Shown here: positions 48,672-58,088 of the stretch, piece after piece
Layout: every line of letters starts with the position of its first letter
How positions within the stretch are numbered: position 1 is the stretch's first letter
Assembly (NCBI GenBank): GCA_016794125.1
Contig: JAEUKT010000002.1
Location: 622,848-686,847, forward strand
Direction of reading: 5' to 3'
DNA length: 64,000 nucleotides
Source of the DNA: Alphaproteobacteria bacterium
GTDB taxonomy: Bacteria > Pseudomonadota > Alphaproteobacteria > Micavibrionales > UBA2020
Notes under the pieces: generated by a model
Databases searched by the model: none
What the model was told of the DNA's origin: nothing
Seen by the model: only the letters and a program-made list of their open reading frames with translations
Made by a program: the position numbers and the translations under genes

Positions 48672-49082
48672 ATGGCCTACTGGCTGATGAAATCCGAACC
48701 CGATGCCTATAGCTGGCAGCAATTCGTGAAGGATAAAAAATCCGGCTGGACCGGCGTGCGCAATTATCAGGCCGCCAATAACATGAAGGCGATGAAGACC
48801 GGCGACACCTGCTTTTTCTATCACTCGAATGAAGGCAAGGAAATCGTCGGCACGATGACGGTGACAAAACTTTACCACCCCGACCCGACGGACGAGACGC
48901 AAAAATTCGGCATGGTCGAGGTTACCGCCGGCGCGCCGCTGAAAAATTTCGTGACGCTCGCCGATATCAAGGCGCATCCGGTGTTGAAAAACATGGCGCT
49001 GGTGAAACAATCGCGCCTGTCGGTGTCGCCCGTCACGGCGGAAGAAGCGAAAATCATCAAGAAACTGGGCGGCGTCGCGTGA
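48672..49082 (+). CDS. EVE-domain protein
   Basis: A 136-aa EVE-domain protein (MAYWLMKSEPDAYSWQQFVK, then WTGVRNYQAANNMKAMKTGD and CFFYHSNEGKEIVG). EVE domains are PUA-like and bind modified bases in DNA or RNA. The start has GGAGGG upstream; the frame is open from 48660. It overlaps the next gene by four bases (GTGA), giving translational coupling. Confidence 0.93.
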   Translation: MAYWLMKSEPDAYSWQQFVKDKKSGWTGVRNYQAANNMKAMKTGDTCFFYHSNEGKEIVGTMTVTKLYHPDPTDETQKFGMVEVTAGAPLKNFVTLADIKAHPVLKNMALVKQSRLSVSPVTAEEAKIIKKLGGVA

Positions 49083-49645
49083 CTAACGGATTCAAATACG
49101 ACACGAATTGGTGCGTTATCACGGGCGCGCCGTCATCGGGCAAGACATCTGTCATCGATGAACTGGCAAAACGCGGCTATCCCATCCAGACCGAAGTCGC
49201 CCGCGAATTGATCGAAGAATGTTTGCGCCACGGCATGACGCTCGCCGAAATTCGTGGCGCAGAATATGTGCAGGAACTGCAGCGCAAGATTTTACGTTTC
49301 AAGCTGGCGCGCGAATCCGCGCTTGATGAAAAGAAGATGGTTTTCGCCGACCGCGGCACGCCCGACAGCATCGTCTATTTCAAGCTGGCGGGCATCGACG
49401 CGAAACAGGCGATCGAGGCGTCGCATCTTTATCATTACCGCGCCGTGTTCATGCTCGACCGTTTGCCGCTGGTGAAGGACGGGGTCAGGTCGGAAAACGA
49501 TGCGCAGGCTGAAAAAATCGGCGACCAGATAGAATCGGCCTATCGCGCGCTGGGTTATGAATTGATCGCCGTGCCGGTGCTGCCGGTGCATGATCGCGTC
49601 GATTTCATCCTGCAAAAACTCGGGCTGCCGAAGCAGAAGGAATAA
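49079..49645 (+). CDS. AAA_28-type P-loop ATPase/kinase-like protein
   Basis: A 188-aa P-loop protein starting at GTG. It has Walker A GAPSSGKTS near residue 13, FADRGTPDSIVYFKL as the second nucleotide-binding strand, and RLPLVKDGVRSENDAQAEKI, the pattern of AAA_28 predicted ATPases or kinases. Some related proteins are NadR-type kinases. Its exact substrate is unknown. It is coupled to the EVE gene. Confidence 0.85.
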   Translation: MTNGFKYDTNWCVITGAPSSGKTSVIDELAKRGYPIQTEVARELIEECLRHGMTLAEIRGAEYVQELQRKILRFKLARESALDEKKMVFADRGTPDSIVYFKLAGIDAKQAIEASHLYHYRAVFMLDRLPLVKDGVRSENDAQAEKIGDQIESAYRALGYELIAVPVLPVHDRVDFILQKLGLPKQKE

Positions 49646-49788
49646 AATTATTCCCTTATGGCATATTGCGCCGCAGCAACCCGCATAACGCAATAGACGC
49701 GCGGAAAAACGCTGGTATTCTTGTGTTTCTGAAATTTCCCGGGCGCTTTGCGCCTGCCGTGTGACGCCGATTTTAAAGGAGCATTTCC

Positions 49789-51762
49789 ATGACCGAGCAT
49801 AAGTGCCATCCCGCGCATCCCGAATATTATCCCGTGACCGAAGCGGTCGCCAAGCGCGCGAAAATCACCGCCGCGAAATACGAACAGATGTATAAGGAAT
49901 CCGTGACCGACCCCGCAAAATTCTGGGGCGAACACGGCAAGCGCCTTGATTGGTTCACGCCCTATACACAGGTGAAAGATGTCGATTTCGCCGATAACGC
50001 GCGCATCCGCTGGTATTACGACGGCACGCTGAACGTGGCGCATAACTGCATCGACCGCCATTTGCCCAAGCGCGCCAACCAGGTCGCGCTGATCCGCGAA
50101 GGCGACGACGCGAATGACAGCAGCACCATCACCTATGCGCAGCTGAAAGACGAAGTCTCGAAACTCGCGAACGCATTGAAAGCGCGCGGCGTGAAAAAAG
50201 GCGACCGCGTCACGATCTATATGCCGATGATCCCCGAAGCGACCTATGCCATGCTCGCCTGCGCGCGCATCGGCGCGGTGCATTCGGTGGTGTTCGGCGG
50301 TTTCTCGCCGTCCTCCCTGCGCGACCGCATTCTGGACTGTGAATCCAACGTCATCATCACCGCCGATGAAGGCCTGCGCGGCGGTAAGAAAGTGCCGTTG
50401 AAGGCAAATACCGACGAAGCGCTGAAAGAATGCCCGAACGTCAATACCGTCATCGTCTATAAACGCACCGGCGGCAATGTGGCGTGGAACGACAAACGCG
50501 ATGTCTGGTATCACGATATCGTCGGCAAGCAATCGGCCGACTGCCCCTGCGAGCCGATGAACGCCGAAGACCCGCTGTTCATCCTCTACACCTCCGGCTC
50601 AACCGGCAAGCCCAAGGGCGTGCTGCATACCACGGGCGGCTATCTTGTCTTCGCGTCGATGACGCATGAATATGTGTTCGATTATCACGATGGCGATGTG
50701 TACTGGTGCACGGCGGATGTGGGCTGGGTCACGGGCCACAGCTATATCGTTTATGGCCCGCTCGCCAACGGCGCAACCACGCTGGTATTCGAAGGCGTGC
50801 CGAACTATCCAGACTGGGGCCGTTTGTGGCAGGTCGTCGATAAACACAAGGTGAATATTTTCTACACCGCCCCCACCGCCATCCGGTCGCTGATTAAAGA
50901 AGGCGACGAATGGGTGAAAAAATCCAGCCGCGCCAGCTTGCGCACGCTCGGTTCTGTCGGCGAGCCGATCAACGAAGAAGCATGGCTCTGGTACTGGGAA
51001 ACGGTCGGTGAAAAACGCTGCCCCGTGGTGGATACCTGGTGGCAGACGGAAACCGGCGGTATCCTGATTACTGCGCTGCCGGGCGCGCATGAACTGAAAC
51101 CCGCGCATGCGTCGCTGCCTTTCTTCGGCGTGCAGCCCGCGCTGGTCGATGCGAATGGCGCGGTGCTGGAGGGTGAAACCGAAGGCAACCTTGTGCTGAC
51201 CGACAGCTGGCCGGGGCAGATGCGCACGGTGTACAAAGATCACGCGCGTTTCGTGCAAACCTACTTCTCCGCCTATCCCGGCCGCTATTTCACGGGCGAC
51301 GGCGCGAAGCGTGACGCGCGCGGCTATTATCGCATCACGGGACGCGTCGATGACGTCATCAACGTGTCCGGCCACCGCCTGGGCACCGCCGAAATCGAAG
51401 ACGCGCTCAATTCCCACCCGAAAATCGCCGAGAGCGCGGTCGTCGGTTTCCCGCACGACATCAAGGGGCAGGGCATTTATGCCTATGTGATTTTGATGGG
51501 CGGCGAACAGGTCAGCGAAGACCTGCGCAAGGATATCGTCGCGCATGTGCGCAAAGTGATCGGCCCGATTGCGACGCCGGATGTGCTGTTGTTCGCGCCC
51601 GGTTTGCCCAAGACGCGTTCCGGCAAAATCATGCGCCGCATTTTGCGCAAGGTCGCGGAAAACGCGTTTGACCAGCTGGGCGATACCTCGACCCTTGCCG
51701 ATCCCAGCGTTGTGGATACGATCATCACCAATCACAAACAGCTGCCGAAAAAAGCGGCGTAA
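49789..51762 (+). CDS. acs: Acetyl-CoA synthetase
   Basis: This AMP-forming enzyme makes acetyl-CoA from acetate, ATP and CoA. The 657-aa product has the adenylation motif [52 protein letters not shown], and the C-terminal [11 protein letters not shown] whose Lys is acetylated in the family. The length is typical (about 650). AAAGGAG precedes the ATG. A hairpin follows the stop. Confidence 0.97.
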   Translation: MTEHKCHPAHPEYYPVTEAVAKRAKITAAKYEQMYKESVTDPAKFWGEHGKRLDWFTPYTQVKDVDFADNARIRWYYDGTLNVAHNCIDRHLPKRANQVALIREGDDANDSSTITYAQLKDEVSKLANALKARGVKKGDRVTIYMPMIPEATYAMLACARIGAVHSVVFGGFSPSSLRDRILDCESNVIITADEGLRGGKKVPLKANTDEALKECPNVNTVIVYKRTGGNVAWNDKRDVWYHDIVGKQSADCPCEPMNAEDPLFILYTSGSTGKPKGVLHTTGGYLVFASMTHEYVFDYHDGDVYWCTADVGWVTGHSYIVYGPLANGATTLVFEGVPNYPDWGRLWQVVDKHKVNIFYTAPTAIRSLIKEGDEWVKKSSRASLRTLGSVGEPINEEAWLWYWETVGEKRCPVVDTWWQTETGGILITALPGAHELKPAHASLPFFGVQPALVDANGAVLEGETEGNLVLTDSWPGQMRTVYKDHARFVQTYFSAYPGRYFTGDGAKRDARGYYRITGRVDDVINVSGHRLGTAEIEDALNSHPKIAESAVVGFPHDIKGQGIYAYVILMGGEQVSEDLRKDIVAHVRKVIGPIATPDVLLFAPGLPKTRSGKIMRRILRKVAENAFDQLGDTSTLADPSVVDTIITNHKQLPKKAA

Positions 51763-51769
51763 GGCCTTC

Positions 51770-51806
51770 AGCAATTGTCCCTGTTTTCCCAGCAGGGACA
51801 ATTGCT
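51770..51806 (+). terminator. Hairpin after acs
   Basis: A perfect 14-bp stem AGCAATTGTCCCTG / CAGGGACAATTGCT with a 9-base loop. The following sequence is not T-rich, so termination strength is uncertain. Confidence 0.6.
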
Positions 51807-51893
51807 TACGCGGAAATAATTGCGTTTAACGCATTTTTATGTTACGGTTTAAAATGACAGGTTATTGAACATGGTGAATAAAAAGGTACTAAA

Positions 51894-51916
51894 TACCCAA
51901 TAGGATCAATTGGGTA
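51894..51916. promoter_or_regulatory. Operator-like palindrome upstream of the 246-aa gene
   Basis: TACCCAAT and ATTGGGTA form a perfect 8-bp inverted repeat spaced by 7 bases. It overlaps a TTGGGT -35-like hexamer whose partner is a perfect TATAAT at 51934-51939, so a bound protein would block that promoter. Confidence 0.5.
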
Positions 51917-51951
51917 ATAACTATTTGGGGCACTATAATACCGGAATCCTT

Positions 51952-51980
51952 TTGACAGAATCAAAAGCGCCCTTTATGCT
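51952..51980 (+). promoter_or_regulatory. Promoter candidate for the 246-aa gene
   Basis: A perfect TTGACA, 17 bases, TATGCT, giving a leader of about 25 bases. Confidence 0.6.
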
Positions 51981-52011
51981 CAAATTATGTATAACTAGCA
52001 GAAGGATTTCG

Positions 52012-52752
52012 ATGCTCGACCGTCTCCGCCGCTTTTTCGACAGCCCTTATTCAGCGCCCGTGACCGAACCGCTTAAAAACGTCCTGCGTATTGCCGCGAT
52101 ACCGCTGCGCGGTTTTGGCAGGGCGCTCGCCGATTCATGGGAAGGCGAATATACCGGCTGGCCGAAACGGTTCCTGGATGAAGTCTGCCGTGACGAAAAC
52201 GGGCCGGCGGGTCTTATCGCGGTTGGCGGCGGCATGGTGGGCGGCGTGGCCGGTTTCGTTGGCGTTACGGCCGTGACCGTCTCGGGCACCGGCGTTGCGG
52301 GCAGCCTGCTGCTGGCATCGGCGGGCGCAGGCATCGGCGTGGTCGCCGGCCCGTTTGTCATGGCCGCTGCTGTCGGGGCGGTTGCGATCACGGTCGGCTG
52401 TGCGCTGGGCATCGTGCCGGGCGTTATCATGGGCACGGCAAAAATGCTGAAACACGCTTTCTCGAAAAAACCGGACGCGCATGAACCGGCTACGCCCGCG
52501 AATGACGACAGCGAACTGGCGGATGTGCTGCCCGCACGCGTCATCCTGCGCAACCCGAAAACGGCGGCCGAGATGATGCAGTCGTTCTCCACGCTCCAGG
52601 GCGAAGAACGCAGGGCGTTTGAAGCGGCCATGATGGATCATTTGCGCCCGGCATTCGAAGCGGCTGCGGCGGTTGTGCTGCCCAAAGACGACAGCCCCGC
52701 CTTTGCCAACAAGGGCGCGGCCTTCGGCAAGATCGGCAAGCTGGCGGTATGA
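52012..52752 (+). CDS. Gly/Ala-rich membrane protein, 246 aa
   Basis: The start MLDRLRRFFDSPYSAP follows AGAAGGA; a longer frame to 51910 runs through the promoter and is rejected. The centre (about 60-155) is a long Gly/Ala/Val-rich hydrophobic region (GGGMVGGVAGFVGVTAVTVS and onward), probably two or more membrane helices. A soluble C-terminal half contains PARVILRNPKTAAEMMQSFS. Gly-zipper regions of this kind occur in membrane-inserting proteins. The function is unknown. Its gene is isolated, with its own promoter and operator-like site. Confidence 0.75.
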   Translation: MLDRLRRFFDSPYSAPVTEPLKNVLRIAAIPLRGFGRALADSWEGEYTGWPKRFLDEVCRDENGPAGLIAVGGGMVGGVAGFVGVTAVTVSGTGVAGSLLLASAGAGIGVVAGPFVMAAAVGAVAITVGCALGIVPGVIMGTAKMLKHAFSKKPDAHEPATPANDDSELADVLPARVILRNPKTAAEMMQSFSTLQGEERRAFEAAMMDHLRPAFEAAAAVVLPKDDSPAFANKGAAFGKIGKLAV

Positions 52753-53484
52753 TTACTTGATCGTGCCCAGCCGCTCGCGCGGCGGCAGGAAAATGGCGAA
52801 ACCCAGCGCTGTCACGGCGCACAAAACGGTGAAGACCAACGCGGACAGCGCGACCGCCTGCATGCGGATATCGGCCAGCCCCGCAATCTGTTCTATATCC
52901 CGCATCACATGCGCGGCCTTGCCCTGCATATCCGCGTCGCTGGCGGGGTTGGCGTAAACGGCCAGCGTCAGCATGATATTGCGCCCCATCACGTAAACGC
53001 CCAGCAGCATGTTGAAATACTGCTCGATCCAGCCGCCCATTTTCTCCCCGCGCGCGCTGCGGATGATGCAGTACATGGCGGCGAAGACTTCCGCGCCAAG
53101 ACCCATGAAATTGCACAGCACCTCGTGCCGGTAATTGAAGGCGAGGATCAGGTGCAGTCCCGCCAAAATAGATACCACCGCCGCAAACCACCAGACGCGG
53201 CGCGCCATGCCCCAGCAAAACGCGGCGGCGGCGACGGCGTAAAAACCGAACAGCAGCCAGATATTGCGGTCGAACGGATAAATCACGCCGCCGCCATGCC
53301 GGAAATCAAGCGCGGGCAGCGTCGGGTACCCGAAACTCCAGCGCAGCGCCACATGCCCCAGTTCATGCAGCAGCACCGCGATGTAATCAAGGCAGGTGGC
53401 GGGGATGCGCAAAATACCGGCAAAGATGGCGGGCGGCAGCAGCAGAAGCGCGGATAAAGCAAGACAGGTCAGGATCAGGCGCAT
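52753..53484 (-). CDS. Membrane HExxH protein, paralogue A
   Basis: A 243-aa membrane protein with about six helices and HELGH at residues 40-44, the zinc signature of membrane metallopeptidases such as M50. It is followed by PTLPALDFRHGGGVIYP, then GLGAEVFAAMYC in a later helix. The start MRLILTCLALSAL overlaps the upstream paralogue by ten bases. The upstream gene at 53475-54296 shows the same motifs in the same order. No M50 FxxPxxxLDG motif is seen, so it is M50-like only in the HExxH element. Confidence 0.78.
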   Translation of the reverse strand: MRLILTCLALSALLLLPPAIFAGILRIPATCLDYIAVLLHELGHVALRWSFGYPTLPALDFRHGGGVIYPFDRNIWLLFGFYAVAAAAFCWGMARRVWWFAAVVSILAGLHLILAFNYRHEVLCNFMGLGAEVFAAMYCIIRSARGEKMGGWIEQYFNMLLGVYVMGRNIMLTLAVYANPASDADMQGKAAHVMRDIEQIAGLADIRMQAVALSALVFTVLCAVTALGFAIFLPPRERLGTIK

Positions 53485-54296
53485 GGCTTTGCCCTGCGCC
53501 GTGCGATCAATACCAGCGTGGCGGTGATGGCAACAGCGAACACGGCCAGCATGATCCACGCCGCCCCCTCCATCGGCAGCCCCAGTTCGCGCGCGAATTT
53601 GTCGAGGTCGGCCGATCCCGGCGTTCCTTTCTGCATCCCGTATGTCATCCGCCGCGCATTCACGAAAATCAGCGCCAGCGGCAGCAGGATGACGCGCCCC
53701 ATCAGGTGCAGGCCGAAAATCATGGTGATATACCGCTCCGCCTTCGGCAGCGGGTCTTCAACGCGCGTCGCGCGCGCGAAACACCAGCAGCAAACCGCAA
53801 TCTCCATCCCGTGGCCCGCGAAGATCGCCAGCGGGTAATCGTAACCTGTTGCCAGCAGCGCGATATGCAGGGATGCAAAAACCGCCAGCGCCGCAAGCCC
53901 GCGCCACATTTTCTTGTACGCCAGCAGCCCCGCGCCCGCCGCCATCAGCGCGTAAACGAAGGCCAGCACCGCATGGCTGCGCCCGATGCTGTATGTCACG
54001 CCGCCGCCATGCACGGCATCCATCAGCGGCAGTGCCGGCGACCCGAACAGCCAGTATGCCAGCGCATGGCCGGGTTCGTGAATGGTGACGGTCATGTAAT
54101 GGAAACATTCCGACAGCGGGAACAACAACAGGTACAGGGGCAGCGGCAACAGCCCCTTGTGGATATGCGTCAACGGAAAACCCGGCAGGTTGAAATCGAT
54201 CACATACGGCGTTTCGATATGCCCCGTGAACTGCACAAAGGCGAAAGACACAAGGCTGAATGCGGCGATCAAAAAACTGGCGATATAAAAACGCAT
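53475..54296 (-). CDS. Membrane HExxH protein, paralogue B
   Basis: A 273-aa membrane protein with an N-terminal helix, a short exported loop, HEPGH (73-77), PALPLMDAVHGGGVTY and GHGMEIAVCCWC. The spacing between motifs matches its downstream neighbour. The two genes overlap, so they are probably cotranslated and may form a heterodimer. The His/Glu pair suggests zinc binding. No substrate is evident. Confidence 0.78.
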   Translation of the reverse strand: MRFYIASFLIAAFSLVSFAFVQFTGHIETPYVIDFNLPGFPLTHIHKGLLPLPLYLLLFPLSECFHYMTVTIHEPGHALAYWLFGSPALPLMDAVHGGGVTYSIGRSHAVLAFVYALMAAGAGLLAYKKMWRGLAALAVFASLHIALLATGYDYPLAIFAGHGMEIAVCCWCFARATRVEDPLPKAERYITMIFGLHLMGRVILLPLALIFVNARRMTYGMQKGTPGSADLDKFARELGLPMEGAAWIMLAVFAVAITATLVLIARRRAKPCA

Positions 54297-54334
54297 GCCT
54301 TCAGGATTGATGATTGGCCGGCGTTTGTAAAGCG

Positions 54335-55531
54335 TCAGAAGGAACGCTGGGCAAGGCGCTGCAGGGCGCGCGACTGTTCATATCGCTGGCGCGCGATATT
54401 GGTGTCGTTTTGCGCCCGCATTTCGTTAATGCGGCGGTTTTGCGCGTTAAACTGCGCGGTCAGGGGGTTCAGCACGTCGTTGATCGCCTGCGCATTCGCA
54501 CCCGCCGCATCGTTGTTCTGGCGGCGGGGGTAGGCGTAGGTCAGGGTTTGCAGGGTTATGGCCGGATCGTGGAGTGATGTCGGCGCTTTCACGTTGAAAC
54601 TGGTGCCGCCAAAATGGCGCAGATAGACCTCGAATTCATGCGCGCTTGGCGCGCTATTGCGCTCCCGCGTCAGGCGCAGCAGGTTTTCGCGGATTTGCAA
54701 ATAATCGCGCCCGCCATTTGCATCATCGGCGCGCTCGATGCGCTGTGCAAAACTCTCCAGCCGCGTCGTGACCATGGCAAGGTGCTTTTCGTTGTAGCCT
54801 TGCAAAAACCCGAAAGAATTCTCCAGCCCCAGCACGCGGTATTCGGCGGGGGTCAGCCCGTTGGCGGTATTGAATTCGTTGCGCAGCAGCGTCACCATCT
54901 GCCGCTCTGCCTGCGCGGTGCCGAATTGCACGTCGTTCATGCCCAAATGCTCGTGTCGGTCGGCGGTGAAATAGGCGGAAAAGGCGCGCGCATCGGCCTC
55001 CAGGAAACGGCGCAGGGTGAAGCGCTGTTCGGGCGTCAGCTGCCGCGCCTCCATCCCCGCATAATGCAGTTCATGCTGCTGCCAGCTGTGGCGGATTTCA
55101 TGGGCAAGATATATCACCTGCTCCTCGCGGCTTAAATTCGGGCGCACGATGATGCGGTTCTGGTCGGGCTGGAACGCGGCATAGCTCGTCGGCTGGTTCG
55201 GCTCGTATAAAATCGCAATGCCCTTGGCCTGCACGTAGTCCAGCAATTGGCGGCCCAGCGGCGTGCGGCCGAAATCGGCCTTCAACTCGGCGATGGCCTG
55301 CACCTGTTCGGTCGCGGCGGCGGGCGCGGGCGGGGGTGCCGGCTGGTCCGACCGCACAGGGCCGTTCAGCGCGGTCAATGCCAGCACCAGCAGGATCGCA
55401 TGACGCGACACGCGGCTGAAAAAGCCACGCGGCTTTTTCAGCTTCGCCTGTTGCGCCAGCACATGGCGCATCGCCTCCGCTTTTGCATCGGGCGCGGGGG
55501 TATTCGGCTGATATGGCGCGTTTGTCGTCAT
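54335..55531 (-). CDS. HExxH-EADA metallopeptidase-like protein with a membrane anchor
   Basis: A 398-aa protein with one N-terminal hydrophobic segment (about 44-58) and a Pro/Ala linker. Its catalytic domain contains HEIRH (144-148) and EADARAF (178-184). This order matches the proteins at 4271 and 22938, making a third, more distant member, here anchored or exported. The C-terminal half is helical and Gln/Asn/Arg-rich. AAGGGATGGA precedes the ATG. It sits beside other membrane proteases. Confidence 0.8.
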   Translation of the reverse strand: MTTNAPYQPNTPAPDAKAEAMRHVLAQQAKLKKPRGFFSRVSRHAILLVLALTALNGPVRSDQPAPPPAPAAATEQVQAIAELKADFGRTPLGRQLLDYVQAKGIAILYEPNQPTSYAAFQPDQNRIIVRPNLSREEQVIYLAHEIRHSWQQHELHYAGMEARQLTPEQRFTLRRFLEADARAFSAYFTADRHEHLGMNDVQFGTAQAERQMVTLLRNEFNTANGLTPAEYRVLGLENSFGFLQGYNEKHLAMVTTRLESFAQRIERADDANGGRDYLQIRENLLRLTRERNSAPSAHEFEVYLRHFGGTSFNVKAPTSLHDPAITLQTLTYAYPRRQNNDAAGANAQAINDVLNPLTAQFNAQNRRINEMRAQNDTNIARQRYEQSRALQRLAQRSF

Positions 55532-55630
55532 TCCATCCCTTCAAGATCAGAGGGTTATATTATATGGAAAATAATGGAAAGAAGCAATGGTAAACGACGG
55601 CCGTTAACGCGCTGTGAAATAACGGTTATT

Positions 55631-56698
55631 TCAGCCCCAGGGCCGGTTCGGCGTTTGCGGCGGGCGGCCGCCTTCCCACGGAGAATCAGGTGCGCGGCGC
55701 AGCGACACCGTCAATTGCGGCACGGGTGCGCCGGTCGTGCGCGATATGGCGGCAATCCTGTCTTCGATCCTCGGATGGGTTGCGAACAATCCCATGAAGG
55801 CATGGCTGTTTTCGATGCACATCTGCTGCACATCGTCGGGCATGCCCTGAACTTTGTCCTGCCCGGAAATGCGCATCAGCGCGCGCATCATGGCTTCGGG
55901 GTTTTTGGTCAGCTCCACCGCGCCCGCATCGGCCAGATATTCGCGCCGGCGCGACAGCGCAAAGCGGATGGCGATGGCAAATACGTAACCGACGGCAAGG
56001 ATGGCAAGGCCGATCAGCATCACGCCCATCGTGCCGCCGCTGTCGCGGTTGTTGCTGCGCCGCGCGTAATAATTCGGGCGGCTGCCATACATCATGCTGC
56101 GGAAAACCATTTCACACAGAAAGCTGATCATACCGACGAAAATCACTGAAATGATCAGCAAACGCACGTCGCGGTTGGTGATATGCGTCAGTTCGTGGCC
56201 GATCACGGCCTCCAGCTCGTCGTCCTGCAAACGCTCGATAATGCCGCGCGTGAGGACGATTTTATAACTCTTGTCGTCGATGCCGGTCGCAAAGGCGTTG
56301 AGCGCGGGGCTGTCGATGATCTCGAATTGCGGCATGGGGATCCCGCGCGAGATGCAGAGGTTTTCCAGCATGTTGTAAATTTTCGGCATTTCGGCGCGCG
56401 TGATCGGCACCGAACCGGTCGCCGCGCGCATCATGCTGCCGTGGAAAAAATACGCGATCACGAACCACGCACCCGCCGCCAGCACCGCCCAATGCCCGTA
56501 TTGTGCGATGCCGGAAACGGCCGCGTTCCATGCGCGCGCCGTATCGACGCTGCCCGGCTGCCCGCCCGAAAACGCGCCCAGCGCGCCAAAGAACGCCGCC
56601 ATCATCAGCAGCAGCAAAACGGGAAAACCCATCAGCAGCAACACCGATTTCAGCTGGTTGCTCCAGACATGTCCGGCAAAGCCTTCGGTCGCCAGCAT
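55631..56698 (-). CDS. htpX: HtpX-like M48 membrane metallopeptidase
   Basis: HtpX-type peptidases degrade misfolded membrane proteins. This 355-aa protein has membrane helices near 17-40 and 70-86, the zinc site GHELTHITNRDV (HELTH 168-172), two further helices, and RREYLADAGAVELT supplying the third zinc ligand. The layout fits M48B HtpX, though it is longer than E. coli HtpX (293 aa). The LemA gene lies 750 bases away on the same strand; LemA and HtpX/M48 genes often occur together. Confidence 0.9.
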   Translation of the reverse strand: MLATEGFAGHVWSNQLKSVLLLMGFPVLLLLMMAAFFGALGAFSGGQPGSVDTARAWNAAVSGIAQYGHWAVLAAGAWFVIAYFFHGSMMRAATGSVPITRAEMPKIYNMLENLCISRGIPMPQFEIIDSPALNAFATGIDDKSYKIVLTRGIIERLQDDELEAVIGHELTHITNRDVRLLIISVIFVGMISFLCEMVFRSMMYGSRPNYYARRSNNRDSGGTMGVMLIGLAILAVGYVFAIAIRFALSRRREYLADAGAVELTKNPEAMMRALMRISGQDKVQGMPDDVQQMCIENSHAFMGLFATHPRIEDRIAAISRTTGAPVPQLTVSLRRAPDSPWEGGRPPQTPNRPWG

Positions 56699-57073
56699 TT
56701 TGGTTTTTCCTTCCGAGTCCGTCGTTTCTGCGTCATTTTAGAGTTATGCCGCGCGGTTGCCAAGGCAAGCGGCTGCCCTGCAAAACCATGATATAGCTGC
56801 ATTTTTGCATTTATTTCACGGTTTATATTGATTTGTGCGCTGCAATATTCCATATTTTAATTCCCGTTGGGCATGATGATCGCCGCAACGCAAAGGCTCC
56901 CGCGCTTTTTGATAAAAGACTTCCACCTTTTCGCGGGAGGCCTGACCAGACACACGACTTTCTCAAAAAAGCCGCGCTCGATGGACAGGCGAACTATTTG
57001 CGTTTTCCGGCGGCCGCTGCCCGGCCAAACCCAAGACCCCGTTTCAAAGGGGCTTATGAAGAGGAAACTGAAA
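56699..57073 (+). other. Structured intergenic region before the 106-aa gene
   Basis: This 375-base gap contains an inverted pair CTCCCGCG (56897-56904) / CGCGGGAG (56932-56939) and a CCCC/GGGG hairpin (57037-57052) next to the ribosome binding site of the following gene. It could be a regulated leader RNA. No convincing gene is seen. Confidence 0.45.
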
Positions 57074-57394
57074 ATGATTAGAAACAAACTGACCGAAGAC
57101 CATGGCATTTTCGCAGCCGCGCTGCCCGATATGCGCGCGCATTTCGAAACCGCCGCAAAATCCCCCAGCGACTATGCGTTCCTGCACCGCGCGATTGCCG
57201 AAGACCTGCGCGCCGCAGAAGTGCATGTGGAACTGAACGGCGTCGAAGCCAGCGCCCGCGTGATCGATAACGCGCGCCTCAGCATCATCGCTATCGCCGA
57301 ACAGCCGGAATTCTACGGCGTTATCGCGGGCGATATCGACCATGCCGCGAAAATCACCAAAGCCTACGCCCAGAAACAAAAACTGGGCATGTAA
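57074..57394 (+). CDS. Hypothetical protein, 106 aa
   Basis: The start MIRNKLTEDHGIFAAALPDM follows GAGGAAACTGAAA; 57056 is an alternative. The protein is soluble, with helices and a short beta part (EVHVELNGVEASARVIDNAR, LSIIAIAEQPEFYGVIAGDI). No family is recognised. It is preceded by a structured leader and converges with lemA. Confidence 0.68.
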   Translation: MIRNKLTEDHGIFAAALPDMRAHFETAAKSPSDYAFLHRAIAEDLRAAEVHVELNGVEASARVIDNARLSIIAIAEQPEFYGVIAGDIDHAAKITKAYAQKQKLGM

Positions 57395-57451
57395 CCGCCG
57401 CGCGTTTCGCGCAGCTTGGTTACACCGCCAAATGGAACGACCTGTCAGGGA

Positions 57452-58021
57452 TCAGTTGCCGAAGCTTACTTTCGGTGCGTCCTTGACGGCCGCTTTCTCC
57501 GCCTCGCTCAATTCAAAAAACACTTCGTCTTTGAACCCCGTCATACGCGCAATGATGACGGCGGGAAACTGCTGGATCGCCGTGTTGTATTCGCTGGTCG
57601 CGTTGTTGAAGAAACGGCGCGCCGCCGCGATCTTGTTCTCGATGTCCGACAATTCCGATTGCAGCTGGCGGAAATTCGCATCCGCCTTCAACTGCGGATA
57701 ATTCTCGGCGACCGCCATCAGCTTCATGACCGCCGCGCCCAGCGCCGCTTCGGCGGGCGCGCGTTCAGCGATCGATCCGCCCTGCATGGCGGTTGCGCGG
57801 GCTTGCGTCACGGTTTCCAGCACGCCTTTTTCATGCGCGGCATAGCCCTTCACCGTTTCGACCAAATTCGGCACCAGGTCGACGCGCAGCTTCAGCTGCA
57901 CATCGATGTCCGAAAACGCGTTCTTGCGCCGCTGCGAAAGCGCCACGATGCGGTTGTAAAGTGAAATGAAAAGAATGGCGACCGCGGCGATAACCGCCAG
58001 CAAAACCCATGAAGCATCCAT
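57452..58021 (-). CDS. lemA: LemA family protein
   Basis: LemA proteins are membrane-anchored coiled-coil proteins exposed outside the cytoplasm. The 189-aa product has an N-terminal helix (about 4-22), then the family core RRKNAFSDIDVQLKLRVDLV, PNLVETVKGYAAHEKGVLET and ENYPQLKADANFRQLQSELS. The length is standard. It lies near the HtpX-like gene, a frequent association. No SD-like problem or truncation is seen. Confidence 0.94.
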   Translation of the reverse strand: MDASWVLLAVIAAVAILFISLYNRIVALSQRRKNAFSDIDVQLKLRVDLVPNLVETVKGYAAHEKGVLETVTQARATAMQGGSIAERAPAEAALGAAVMKLMAVAENYPQLKADANFRQLQSELSDIENKIAAARRFFNNATSEYNTAIQQFPAVIIARMTGFKDEVFFELSEAEKAAVKDAPKVSFGN

Positions 58022-58088
58022 GACAAACCTCTCTTGTTAAGCGTCTAACGCCTAACATGGGTCAAAAGCGGGATATCCGCAAGTGTTG

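Noticed and set aside
56833-57081. 82-codon plus-strand frame upstream of the 106-aa gene
   Set aside because: No ribosome binding site, low-complexity composition, and it overlaps the start and structured leader of the better-supported 106-aa gene.
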